64,000 nt of DNA. Source: a bacterium. GTDB lineage: Bacteria > 4484-113 > JAFGCY01. This document shows positions 9,388 to 17,502 of the stretch, piece after piece. The number at the start of each line of letters is the position of its first letter. Positions within the stretch are counted from its first letter, which is position 1. The translations under genes were made by a program, and so were the position numbers. The stretch spans positions 37,985 through 101,984 of the forward strand of contig JADZFO010000046.1 of NCBI GenBank assembly GCA_020849855.1, given 5' to 3'. Under the pieces are notes generated by a model. That model had not been told where the DNA came from. It made no database searches and worked only from the letters and a program-made list of their open reading frames with translations.

Positions 9388-9451
9388 GGCCAATGGTATC
9401 GCAGAGCGTGGGTTCAGTAGCTTGAATGCAGTTGCCTGGGAAGGGCCTGTC

Positions 9452-9817
9452 CTAAAGCCGGACGGTCCAGGCCTCACTGCCCTTGGGCTCGCCATCGGCG
9501 GCGAGCGCCAGCACCGGGGGCTTGCCGCAGCTCAGGCAACGGTTGAACTTATAGTCCAGGCTGGAGAGGCGGCTGCCGCAGTGCGGACAGCGGTCCGCCT
9601 CGGCCAGGGCCGGAGCTGAGCTGTTCGCCGTCTCGGGGCTGGGCCCGGCGGCCGGGCGGCGCGCGACCTGCCCGAGGAAATCTTCAATACTTGAACGTGC
9701 TGCACTTGACTGCGCGGAGGCGTTCTCAGCTGCCGCGACTGCCTGCTCTTCACTGCTGGCGGACTGCCAAGCCGGCACTTCCAGCGGCTTGACTACACTG
9801 CGTTCGGTCCCTGTCAT
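9452..9817 (-). CDS. Small zinc-ribbon protein
   Basis: A 121-residue protein. The first two thirds are low-complexity, Ala/Ser/Glu-rich and probably disordered. The C-terminus carries one zinc ribbon, CPHCGSRL followed 16 residues later by CLSCGK, so four cysteines can bind one zinc. No catalytic domain is visible. The ATG at 9817 is preceded by an AGGG Shine-Dalgarno; longer upstream frames lack protein-like sequence. It lies between flotillin and a small membrane protein on the same strand. A role as adaptor or nucleic-acid binder is only a guess. Confidence 0.6.
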   Translation of the reverse strand: MTGTERSVVKPLEVPAWQSASSEEQAVAAAENASAQSSAARSSIEDFLGQVARRPAAGPSPETANSSAPALAEADRCPHCGSRLSSLDYKFNRCLSCGKPPVLALAADGEPKGSEAWTVRL

Positions 9818-10076
9818 ATCCCTGCCCGTTGAGGAAATCTCCCCCACCTCCGGACACTTCAGCCCAGGCTCCCCACCGAGCCCTGCAGAGCGCACCGCAC
9901 TCTGAGGCCAGTTTAGACCTGCGGGCTCAGGCTTTGTTCCCAAGTTCCTTGAAAACTCGGCAAGACACCCAGCCGGCCAGTTCCGGACAGTAAACAGATG
10001 CAAGAGAAAGCAAGTTGCTACATCCCGACGGGAAATTTAACCTGTAGTGTCCGATTTCCAGCGAGGACAGCAACGC

Positions 10077-11657
10077 CTAGGGCTTCTCGCTCTTCTCCGC
10101 CGGTGCAGCACCGACGCTGAGTTCGGGCAGGCGGCGGATCAGGGCGTGCAGGTCCATGCCGGAGAGGGCTTCAACGATGGGCGGGAGCTGGGCCAGGACC
10201 TGGCTGACGTCCTGGGTGATCTTGGCCGCCCCTGTACCCTGCTGGCCGTCGCCGCCGCCGACCACCACGATCTTCTCGATGCGGCTCATCGGCTCAGCGA
10301 TCGCCTTGGCGATCTCAGGCAGCTTCTCGATCAGTAGCTGGGCGATGGCCGCCTCGTTGTATTCCTGCCAGGCGCGGGCCTTCTCCAGCGAGCCGGCCGC
10401 TTCGGCCAGGCCCTTCTGCTTGGCCACTTCGGCTTCCGCCAGACCCTTAGCCTGCACGGCCGACGCTTCCGCGGCGCCGGTGGCCTGGGTCACTTCGGCC
10501 TGGGCCAGACCGGTGATGCGCTGGCTGCGGCTCTGGCCCTCGGCGATGTTCTCCAGGCGGAAGCGCTCGGCTTCGGCCAGGCGCTCAACCTCATACTTCT
10601 TGGCGTCCGCCGGGCGCTGGATGGTGGCCTCCAGTTCCTTCTGGCGGCGCTCGATTTCCTTCTGCTCCAGCTCGATGCGCTTGGTCTTCTCGATGATCTC
10701 AACGTCGACTTCCTGCTCGCGCAGCTTGCGGATGCTCAGGGTGCGCTGCAGGTCATAGGCCAGATCGGCGTCGGCCTTCTGGGTGTTGACGTCCTTGGTG
10801 TAGTTGGCCACCTGCATTTCATAGTCGCGGTTGGCCTGGGCGATCTTGGTCTCGGCCTCGAACTTGGCCGCCTCGCCCTCCTGGCGGAAGCCGGCGGCCT
10901 TGATTGTCGCGTCGCGGCTGGCCTCGGCTTCGCCGATGGTGGCGTCCCTCTTCACTTCGGCGATACGCTTGCGGCCCAGGGCGTCAAGGTAGCCCTGGTT
11001 ATCGCGGACGTCGCGGGTGGTGAAGGAGATGATGGCCAGGCCCATGTTGGCCAGATCGGTGGCCGCCACGTCCTGCACGCGCTGGGCGAAGGCGTCGCGG
11101 TTCTTGTAGACATCTTCAACCGTCAGGGTACCCAGGATGGCGCGCAGGTGGCCTTCAAGGGTCTGCTGGGCGATCTGGGCGATCTGCTGCACACTCTTGT
11201 TCAGGAACTGCTCGACCGCGGTGGCGATGGAAACATCGTCGCCCTTGATCTTGATCTGGGCCACGCCGTCGACGATGACCGGCACACCCTGCTGGGTATA
11301 GACCTCCGGCGTCTTGACGTCGATGGTCATCAGCTCGAGGCTCAGGGTATCGACGCGCTCAACCACCGGCCAGACGAAGGTACCGCCACCCTTGATGATG
11401 CGGAAGCCGATGCGGCGGCTGCGCCCGTCAAGGTCGCGGATGCGCTGCCCCACGCCGCCGGAGATCACCATGACGGTGTTCGGCGGGACCTTGGTATATC
11501 GGCTGGCGAAGTAGGCGATGATGACAAAGAAGATCACCACGCCTGCAACCATCAGGAAAATCAGGGTCCCGCTGGGCAGTTTGAACTGCAGCAGGCCCGG
11601 CTGATTCAATGCATTAAGGAGCTGCGCGCTGCTTAGCGCCTCAACAAAGCTCAACAT
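10077..11657 (-). CDS. Flotillin-like SPFH-domain membrane protein
   Basis: A scaffold protein of membrane microdomains (FloT/YuaG/YqiK type). The 526 residues show one transmembrane helix (about 32-50) and an SPFH/band-7 domain (about 52-260, with RYTKVPPNTVMVISGG and EGHLRAILGTLTVEDVY). A long Ala/Glu/Lys coiled coil follows (about 240-440, with EAEVAKQKGLAEA-type repeats) and then a flotillin-like C-terminus with the KIVVVGGGDG segment. The ATG follows a GGTGG Shine-Dalgarno. Flotillins usually partner with NfeD, and an NfeD gene lies 3 kb upstream on the same strand. The intervening genes are two secreted paralogs, and the 164-nt gap in front of flotillin could hold its own promoter. Confidence 0.92.
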   Translation of the reverse strand: MLSFVEALSSAQLLNALNQPGLLQFKLPSGTLIFLMVAGVVIFFVIIAYFASRYTKVPPNTVMVISGGVGQRIRDLDGRSRRIGFRIIKGGGTFVWPVVERVDTLSLELMTIDVKTPEVYTQQGVPVIVDGVAQIKIKGDDVSIATAVEQFLNKSVQQIAQIAQQTLEGHLRAILGTLTVEDVYKNRDAFAQRVQDVAATDLANMGLAIISFTTRDVRDNQGYLDALGRKRIAEVKRDATIGEAEASRDATIKAAGFRQEGEAAKFEAETKIAQANRDYEMQVANYTKDVNTQKADADLAYDLQRTLSIRKLREQEVDVEIIEKTKRIELEQKEIERRQKELEATIQRPADAKKYEVERLAEAERFRLENIAEGQSRSQRITGLAQAEVTQATGAAEASAVQAKGLAEAEVAKQKGLAEAAGSLEKARAWQEYNEAAIAQLLIEKLPEIAKAIAEPMSRIEKIVVVGGGDGQQGTGAAKITQDVSQVLAQLPPIVEALSGMDLHALIRRLPELSVGAAPAEKSEKP

Positions 11658-11821
11658 TCGCCACCATCCCTTCCGCTATGCGTGGAGTGCTACTCCCCTC
11701 ACTGGCCCCTGCATGCCACATGCAGCCCCGGGCTGACGGTCACGATTATAACCGGGTTAAGCGCCCGCTGCAGCGAAATGCCTTCGAATCCGCCCGCCGC
11801 CAGTCTGCCTGAATTCGCGTA

Positions 11822-13186
11822 TCAATATGTATTCCAATGCTCAAAACTGGCCGGCGCGCTGAAGTCAAAGCTTCCCAGCACAGCCAGCCGAGGTGCGAGT
11901 TCCTTCTGCACTGTGCGCAGCTCCTGCGCGATGTAGGCATGGTACGCGCGGTAGCGCCGCTGCGGTAGCAGCCGGTAGGTCAAGCGCAGGTACTCACGGG
12001 CATCATCGAGGTCGCTTTCACAGCGGTAGTTCACCGGATTCAGCTCCGTGTATATTGCTCCGAAGAGTGATTCGTTGAACAACTCACTGTCGCGGCTCAG
12101 ACCGCGCAGACGGGACTGGATCTGGTCGACCTCACGCTGCAGGTCGAGCAAGGCATTGACCTGCGTCTGGCTTAGCTCTTCGGCGTGGCTGCGCAGCAGG
12201 CGGCCCGCAAACATGTTTGGGACAACCATGGCAAGGATGGTGTCCATGCTGCCGGAACCGACGGTCCCGGCCTGGCGGCAGGCGAAGCCGCTGAGCGCAT
12301 TGAAGGCGCGCCGCTCGCCGGCAAGGTTGAAGACGAGTTCGGCCTCCTTGGCGTGCTCCTTCCAGCGGACAGCAATAGGCAGGAGTCGCGACTGGCTGGC
12401 CATCAGCACCGCACCGCAAAGGACTTCGCCGCCTGGCGCAGCGCCCTTGGCAACGCTCTCGCGGATGAACGTTTCCGGCCAGCAGGCCGGATAGCTGCAA
12501 CTCGTCGCCGCGTTGCCTTCTTCCAGCCAGTCGCAGGCCTGCTCTATCTCGCCCAGGTTGAACAGCTCATCGGCATGCCACCACTTCGGCCAGGCCTCAT
12601 CCGGCCAGGCGCTGTTAATGCGTTCCAGCGCCCGGGCGAATTCCTCCTCATCGGCCACCATGGCATAGATCAGTGCTTCGCGGCGCCGCGCATCGTCAAG
12701 GGCTAGGTCTGCACTGATCACATCGATCTCACGGCGCCGCTGAGCGCGCTGAATCCGGGCCAGTGAGTAGAGCGCGAAGGGCGAGGCTCCGCCGCAATCG
12801 CGAGCCCTGACGAGCAGGTCGATGGCCAGGCTCTCGTCTTCCTGCGCGGCCCAACTGGAGTCAAGACCATAGGCACCCCGCCGGGTCAGCATAGCGGCCT
12901 GCAGACACCAGTAGCGCAGCTCCCAGTAGCGCGCTTCGCCGCCGTGCTCCGGCTCCAGCGTCTGCAACTGTTCCTGGCTCAGCACCGCCGGGTTGTAACG
13001 GGCGGACTCCCATGCGGACAGCTCGCCAATTGGCAGGAAGACGCGCCGCTCATGCTGCTGAACCAGCGCGGAGTAGTCCGCGAGGAGCGCATCGGACGGC
13101 GCAGTGCTGTCGGCCCGGGCCCGCCCGGTCGAAGTCACGATCAGGCTAAGCACCATAACCGCAATCAAGATCGCAGGCCGCATCAT
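11822..13186 (-). CDS. Secreted protein of unknown family, paralog A
   Basis: A 454-residue protein with a clear signal peptide (about residues 1-25, ending RARA). It is mostly helical with TPR-like spacing but no classical repeat. It is clearly paralogous to the next gene upstream. Shared positions include the YSAL start, GGEARYWELRYWCLQ against SDPRFWELLCWSLQ, WPDEAWPKWWHADELFNLGE against WPDEAAPHFWLAEYYLQYGE, and CWPETFIRESV against LFPERFIRERL. Conserved cysteines around the last motif may form a disulfide. The ATG has a GGAG Shine-Dalgarno. It lies 42 nt behind its paralog, and the NfeD-to-flotillin neighbourhood suggests a job at the membrane surface. I do not recognise the function. 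Confidence 0.7.
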   Translation of the reverse strand: MMRPAILIAVMVLSLIVTSTGRARADSTAPSDALLADYSALVQQHERRVFLPIGELSAWESARYNPAVLSQEQLQTLEPEHGGEARYWELRYWCLQAAMLTRRGAYGLDSSWAAQEDESLAIDLLVRARDCGGASPFALYSLARIQRAQRRREIDVISADLALDDARRREALIYAMVADEEEFARALERINSAWPDEAWPKWWHADELFNLGEIEQACDWLEEGNAATSCSYPACWPETFIRESVAKGAAPGGEVLCGAVLMASQSRLLPIAVRWKEHAKEAELVFNLAGERRAFNALSGFACRQAGTVGSGSMDTILAMVVPNMFAGRLLRSHAEELSQTQVNALLDLQREVDQIQSRLRGLSRDSELFNESLFGAIYTELNPVNYRCESDLDDAREYLRLTYRLLPQRRYRAYHAYIAQELRTVQKELAPRLAVLGSFDFSAPASFEHWNTY

Positions 13187-13228
13187 TTATTGCTCCATGT
13201 TCTTGCTGTCCCAATGATAACGCGCAGG

Positions 13229-14596
13229 TCAAAAATCTGGTTCGTCCAGCGGCCAGCTCACCGCAGCAAAATCGAAGTCCTGAAGGCGCCGCAGGACGCT
13301 GGCGTAGTCGACGCGGACTGGTTCGATCTGCACTTCCACGTAGTCGCAGTAGATGCTCAGAGGCCCGCGCGGATCCATTAACTGCGGCTCAGGGCTTTCG
13401 TCGGCGTCAGCAAGCTGCCAGGCCGCAAGCTCTTCACCTTTGGGAAGCCTGATAGTCTCAACAGGTCCAATCACGTTTAGCTGCATACTCAGACCCGGCA
13501 GCAGCTCCAGCGCCGGCAGTGCACTGGCCGTCGCCTGCTTGTTTCGCGAAATCTGGCTAAGCGCGAATGAATAGCAGCGGGTCAGGCTTGCCAGCTGCTC
13601 CTGGCTGAGTCCGGCGCTGAGATTTTCAAGACTGTAGCGCGTCAGGCTGCGGCTGGAATTCAGCGCAGCATTGAGATGCCAGAAGTCTGCGCCGTCAGCC
13701 ATGGCCATGCGGCAGCAGGCGCGTACAGCCCAGGTGGCAAGATCCGGATCGCCGCCCAGGGCAAGGGTGCTGCTGATCTCCTTGATCCGGCTTTGAAGCC
13801 TGATTGCGTCCTGTGTCTGCGTTGAGGTGCTGGTGAAGAGGATCGCGCCGGCCAGGGCCCGGTCACCGCAGGGCTCTCTCAGGTTCAATCGCTCGCGGAT
13901 AAATCTCTCCGGGAAGAGCCCGGGACAGCCACAGACCGGCGCATTTGCGCAGGCAGTCAGTTCGGCAAGCGCCAGTTCGTTCTCGCCGTACTGCAAATAG
14001 TACTCAGCCAGCCAGAAATGCGGTGCTGCTTCGTCCGGCCACTGGCGGCGGATGTCGATCAGGTCTGCCAGGTGTTTGTCTTCATCCTCTGCCATCGCAG
14101 TCAGAAGGCTGGGCGCGTCAACAAGCCCGTCAATCTCAGCGCTGCGAAGCTGGTGCCTGATCTCAGCCAGCCGCAGCAGTGCTTCCGGGCTAGCCTTCCC
14201 GCTGCTGCGGGCGCGTTCCAGGAAGCCCGCGCATTGCAGCAGTACTTCCCGGTCATCAGAAGGCCGCAAGTAGTTGCCACCAGGCCAGTCTGCCGTGCTG
14301 ATCTGCAGCGACCAGCAGAGCAGCTCCCAGAAGCGTGGATCCGACCCAAACTGCGGCTCAAGACTCGCCAGCTTATCGTCGTCCACCAGTGCGCAGCCTT
14401 CAAGGTTGACAGTCGACAGGAACGCTAAGTCGGGCACCTTCCTGGGCGCCAAAGCAGGCTCGGCGAGTGCGGAATATGCGTCATAGAGTGCGTCGCCACT
14501 GGTCTCCATCGCTCTGGCGGGGCCGGGAAAGACAAAAGAAGAGCTCAGCAACAGTGTGGCAGCACAACACAAGGCCAGCTTCTCTGCAGCAATCAT
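13229..14596 (-). CDS. Secreted protein of unknown family, paralog B
   Basis: A 455-residue secreted protein. The signal peptide is AATLLLSSSFVFPGPARA (about 11-28). The body is helical, and aligned by eye it shares the order of motifs with paralog A: DALYDAYSAL, LASLEPQFGSDPRFWELL, DIRRQWPDEAAPHFWLAEYY, a CGCPGLFPERFIRERL Cys cluster and a conserved ISCD-like C-terminal beta end. The ATG at 14596 follows a strong AGGGGGAAGGG ribosome-binding site; the longer upstream frame overlaps the NfeD gene and was rejected. The gap to NfeD is 31 nt, so they are probably cotranscribed. Function unknown. Confidence 0.7.
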   Translation of the reverse strand: MIAAEKLALCCAATLLLSSSFVFPGPARAMETSGDALYDAYSALAEPALAPRKVPDLAFLSTVNLEGCALVDDDKLASLEPQFGSDPRFWELLCWSLQISTADWPGGNYLRPSDDREVLLQCAGFLERARSSGKASPEALLRLAEIRHQLRSAEIDGLVDAPSLLTAMAEDEDKHLADLIDIRRQWPDEAAPHFWLAEYYLQYGENELALAELTACANAPVCGCPGLFPERFIRERLNLREPCGDRALAGAILFTSTSTQTQDAIRLQSRIKEISSTLALGGDPDLATWAVRACCRMAMADGADFWHLNAALNSSRSLTRYSLENLSAGLSQEQLASLTRCYSFALSQISRNKQATASALPALELLPGLSMQLNVIGPVETIRLPKGEELAAWQLADADESPEPQLMDPRGPLSIYCDYVEVQIEPVRVDYASVLRRLQDFDFAAVSWPLDEPDF

Positions 14597-14627
14597 CCCT
14601 TCCCCCTGCGAACTACTAGCCGCGCAG

Positions 14628-15359
14628 CTATTCAAGCAGCTTGCGGCGTTCCTCGACGTAGACAACATTGCCCTGCACGCGGCGGATGCGTACCTTGCCG
14701 TGCTGGGCCACGCGGCCCGGACGGTCAAGGCGCGCCGGCGCTGTATAACGCGTGCCGCCCAGGACATAGGCGATCTCGCCGCTCATCTGGTGCTCGACCG
14801 GAGTAATGACATCCGCCTCCAGGCCGATCATCTCCTCCACGTGCGCTTCCGAGGAACCCTGCAGGCTGTAGAAAAGCTTGCCGATCACAAGCCAGAGCAG
14901 GCCGGCCATCGCCGCTCCGCCCAGCAGGGCCGGTCCCAGCGAGAGCAGTCCCTCCAGGCCGAAGTAAGTGGCCAGCAGGCCGCCGGCGCCAAAGCCGGAT
15001 ACGGTGCCCATCAGGGACATGGGTGAGAGGGGGCTGTAGGTGGCGAACTGGCCGCTGCTTTCAATGCCGTCACCGCTGTGGCCGGCCTCGCTGTCGTGCC
15101 CGCCATGCACGCCTTCCGCCGCTCCGTGGGCATGGTCCAGCTCGCCGTGGGCGCTGTCCAGATCGGTGTGCCCGACTTCCAGGTCGGCGTGATGCAGCTC
15201 GATATCGCCGTGGCCCAGCTCATGGCCGGCCCCTTCGCCCGCCCCGGCCGCCCCGCCGCCATGCACACCGTGCGCCAGCGCGCCGATGGCACCGGAGAGC
15301 AGCACATAAACAAGGCCGATCCCGAAGGCCAGCCAATAGACTGTCACAAGCCAGGTCAT
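14628..15359 (-). CDS. NfeD-family membrane protein with a histidine-rich loop
   Basis: NfeD proteins are partners of SPFH/flotillin proteins. Here 243 residues give an N-terminal helix (about 4-26) and a His/Asp/Gly/Glu-rich stretch of about 60 residues with over a dozen histidines (pieces such as GHELGHGDIELHHADLEVGH). Two further helices follow (about 115-160), then a C-terminal OB-fold domain (about 170-243, with IGLEADVITPV and GKVRIRRVQGNVVYVEE) typical of short NfeD. The serine-protease domain of long archaeal NfeD is absent. The His-rich insert is unusual and suggests metal binding. The start has a GGTGAAG Shine-Dalgarno. The gene sits 50 nt behind the presenilin-like gene. Confidence 0.85.
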   Translation of the reverse strand: MTWLVTVYWLAFGIGLVYVLLSGAIGALAHGVHGGGAAGAGEGAGHELGHGDIELHHADLEVGHTDLDSAHGELDHAHGAAEGVHGGHDSEAGHSGDGIESSGQFATYSPLSPMSLMGTVSGFGAGGLLATYFGLEGLLSLGPALLGGAAMAGLLWLVIGKLFYSLQGSSEAHVEEMIGLEADVITPVEHQMSGEIAYVLGGTRYTAPARLDRPGRVAQHGKVRIRRVQGNVVYVEERRKLLE

Positions 15360-15409
15360 AACTTCACCCGGGCTATTGTAACTGGGTGGACAGGCCCGCG
15401 CATCGCCGC

Positions 15410-16399
15410 TTAGCCCTGGCCGCCGGGGAAGAGCTTGACCAGCAGCAGCACAAGAAAGACACCCACACCGATGATGCTGCAGACCACCTCCATGCGGTTG
15501 AGCCGCCGCATGCGCGGCTCGGTGATGAGCAGCAGGCCAATGGTGCCAATGCCAATGAAGGGCAGCGCCGGCAGGGGCTTGTTCAGCAGCAGGGCCGCGC
15601 AGAGGGCCACAAAGACCGAAAGCACCGAGGCGGCAAAGACCTTGCCGGGGTGGATGTGGTGGACCCAGGCCGCGCGGAATAGGAAGGCCAGGATAATGAA
15701 GTCGCCCATGCCAAGCACCGGGCTGGACTGGCCGGAGCCGGCCAGCGGCAGGTGCACGATGATGTAGTCCGCCAGGGGTGTGCGCAGCTCGGAGGCGACG
15801 GCCTGGCCCGCCTGGCGCGTGACCTCGGCCACTTTCTCCTGGTGCGCCACCAGGTCTTCGGCAATCTTCTTGGTTGGACCCTGGGCCACGGAGTAGATGT
15901 CGGCCATGGACATGGTCAGGGCCAGGGGGATGAGGTGCGTGGCGCGCTCCATCTTCTCGCCGATCCAGTAACCCAGGGGCAGGGCGATGACCATCAGGGC
16001 CAGGGCGGTGAAGGCCGGAACTATGCCGGAGTGCAGGTTGAGGGCATACAGCCCGGTTACCACCAGCACCCCCGCCAGGAACATGAAGGTGCGGGCGAAG
16101 ACGGACCAGAAGGGCCGCTGCGAGGCGATCAGCAGGCCGCAGAGCACCACGATTCCGATGGCCACGGAAAGCAGCTGCAGGGTGACCGACCCGCCGTCGG
16201 GCTGCTTGGGAAAGGCCAGGGTCAGCAGAAAGAAGCTGACCCAGGCGGCGCCGGCCAGCAAAGTCCACCAGCGTGCAGCCTTGTGGTGCTCCGGGGCGTT
16301 GTCGACAAGAAAAGGACGGTGCGCAGCAGGCGGCGGCCCGGGCTGCGCCCTGGCCTCTGTTTCGCTGTGTGCGGCTGTCCCCCCGCGACCCTCTGTCAC
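15410..16399 (-). CDS. Presenilin/SPP-like intramembrane aspartyl protease (predicted)
   Basis: A 329-residue membrane protein with about nine hydrophobic helices after a 43-residue cytosolic N-terminus. Three signatures of the GxGD (A22) intramembrane proteases occur in the right order. They are an Asp in a helix (D167, MADIYSVAQGPTKKIAEDL, compare YDLVAVLCPKGPLRMLVE in human presenilin-1), GMGD (230-233, VLGMGDFIILAFLF) and PALP (277-280). The Asp-Asp spacing (66) and Asp-PAL spacing (44) fall in the range of presenilin/SPP proteins. The Tyr of the usual YD motif is Ala here. The GTG start is backed by GATAAT 6 nt upstream. It heads the NfeD/flotillin block. Protease activity is inferred; a catalytically dead relative is possible. 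Confidence 0.7.
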   Translation of the reverse strand: MTEGRGGTAAHSETEARAQPGPPPAAHRPFLVDNAPEHHKAARWWTLLAGAAWVSFFLLTLAFPKQPDGGSVTLQLLSVAIGIVVLCGLLIASQRPFWSVFARTFMFLAGVLVVTGLYALNLHSGIVPAFTALALMVIALPLGYWIGEKMERATHLIPLALTMSMADIYSVAQGPTKKIAEDLVAHQEKVAEVTRQAGQAVASELRTPLADYIIVHLPLAGSGQSSPVLGMGDFIILAFLFRAAWVHHIHPGKVFAASVLSVFVALCAALLLNKPLPALPFIGIGTIGLLLITEPRMRRLNRMEVVCSIIGVGVFLVLLLVKLFPGGQG

Positions 16400-16405
16400 C
16401 GCAGC

Positions 16406-16411
16406 ATTATC
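16406..16411 (-). promoter_or_regulatory. -10 hexamer GATAAT of the presenilin-like gene
   Basis: GATAAT on the minus strand, then 6 nt (GCTGCG), then the GTG. This predicts a leaderless transcript for the whole NfeD/flotillin block and supports the GTG as start. Confidence 0.5.
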
Positions 16412-16441
16412 GGCCCACCGGGCGGGGGTGTCTAGTGGGGC

Positions 16442-16632
16442 AGGACATTGGAGCAGGTTACAGGGAACAGGTTAGAGGGGACAGGTTACAGGGGACAGGG
16501 AGCAGTTGACAGAGAACAGGTGTCAGAGAACAGCTACCGGAAGTAAAGCACTTGAAACAGGGTGTGGCCTGAACTTCAGCATCTCCAGTTCTTGTCTGTC
16601 ACCTGTCACCTATAACCTGGCACCTATCCCCA
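16442..16632. repeat. Inverted-repeat element with 7-bp repeat arms
   Basis: The left arm (about 16451-16532) is a run of degenerate heptamers such as GGTTACA GGGAACA, then GGTTAGA GGGGACA. The right arm (about 16591-16630) is the same motif inverted: GTCACCT GTCACCT, then ATAACCT GGCACCT. It fills the 238-nt gap between the presenilin-like gene and the MBL gene. It has no coding potential of its own. It belongs to a class also found at 27188-27349, 57980-58131 and inside murB. Confidence 0.75.
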
Positions 16633-16637
16633 GCCAG

Positions 16638-17405
16638 CTAAAACTCAACCAGCGGGCCCATTGTGCGCTGGGGGATCACTGTATGCGGGATGAAGCCGGT
16701 CTCGATGCGGCTGAATGATGCGCTGGCCAGCTCGGGGCGGTTGTTGTCGTCCGAAAGGTGGCCCAGCAGCAGGCGCTGGGGCATGTGCGCCAGGCCGGTG
16801 GCGAAGATCACCGACTGCTCGTTGCTGAGGTGGCCGTGGTTACCGGCGATACGGCGCTTCAGCACCTCGGGATAGCGCCCGGCCGCCAGCATGCGCGGGC
16901 AGTGGTTGGCCTCCAGCAGCAGGCAGTCGCAGTCGCCAAAGACGGCGGTGTGGTCCAGCGCGGGAATGCCAAGGTCGGTCAGGAGGCCGATGCGCGCCCC
17001 GGGGGCGTAAACCTTGTACATGTAGGTCGGGCTGCAGTCGTGGCTGACCTGCACCGGCAGGATGTCCAGGTCGCGGTGCACAAAGCCCTCGTCGCTGTCC
17101 AGGGGCACAACCTCGGTATAAGGCGGGGCGATAGCGCGCAGCTGGTTCACATGCGCCCGCGGGCAGTAGACCTTGAGCTGGTACTTGCGCAGCAGCACAC
17201 CGACGCCGGAGATATGGTCGGAGTGCGTGTGGGTGATGACCAGGGCGTCAAGCTGGGCCGGGTCGATGCCGTGCTCGCGCAGGCCGCCGGTGACGTACTT
17301 CAGCGGGATGCCGCAGTCGAAGAGGATCGAGGCGTGCGGCGTTCCCAGCCAGGCGCAGTTGCCGCGGCTGCCGGTGGACAGAACGAGAAAGCGGACCGAG
17401 GACAT
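16638..17405 (-). CDS. MBL-fold metallohydrolase, WalJ/YycJ family
   Basis: A metallo-beta-lactamase-fold hydrolase of 255 residues binding two metals. The core motif is THTHSDHISG (about 58-67), with later metal ligands in VSHDCSPTYMY, LLTDLGIP, GNHGHLSNEQ and LLGHLSDDNNRPELA. The LSTGSRGNCAWLGT start and the last motif are the marks of YycJ/WalJ, which is linked to cell-wall and DNA-repair functions and has been suggested to have nuclease activity. The ATG at 17405 is preceded by TATACT 11 nt upstream, so the leader would be about 4 nt. The gene stands alone; no WalK/WalR genes are nearby. Confidence 0.88.
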   Translation of the reverse strand: MSSVRFLVLSTGSRGNCAWLGTPHASILFDCGIPLKYVTGGLREHGIDPAQLDALVITHTHSDHISGVGVLLRKYQLKVYCPRAHVNQLRAIAPPYTEVVPLDSDEGFVHRDLDILPVQVSHDCSPTYMYKVYAPGARIGLLTDLGIPALDHTAVFGDCDCLLLEANHCPRMLAAGRYPEVLKRRIAGNHGHLSNEQSVIFATGLAHMPQRLLLGHLSDDNNRPELASASFSRIETGFIPHTVIPQRTMGPLVEF

Positions 17406-17416
17406 GGGGCGGGGAG

Positions 17417-17422
17417 AGTATA
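17417..17422 (-). promoter_or_regulatory. -10 hexamer TATACT of the MBL gene
   Basis: TATACT on the minus strand, 11 nt before the ATG, giving a predicted leader of only about 4 nt. No Shine-Dalgarno sequence fits in it. Confidence 0.35.
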
Positions 17423-17502
17423 AGGCGCGGGCGCAGCCTGCGCTGCGCCCGGGTCTCAAGCATCTTTCGTCCTGCCGGCGCAATGGCGCCAGCCTGCTGT
17501 GC

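Noticed and set aside
14628..16268. A single 546-codon frame running through both the NfeD and presenilin-like regions
   Set aside because: Its first part is the wrong frame of the presenilin-like gene (Pro/Gly/Arg-rich). NfeD has its own ATG at 15359 with a Shine-Dalgarno.
16442..16632. CRISPR array
   Set aside because: Units are 7 bp and degenerate with no spacers, arms are inverted, and there are no cas genes.
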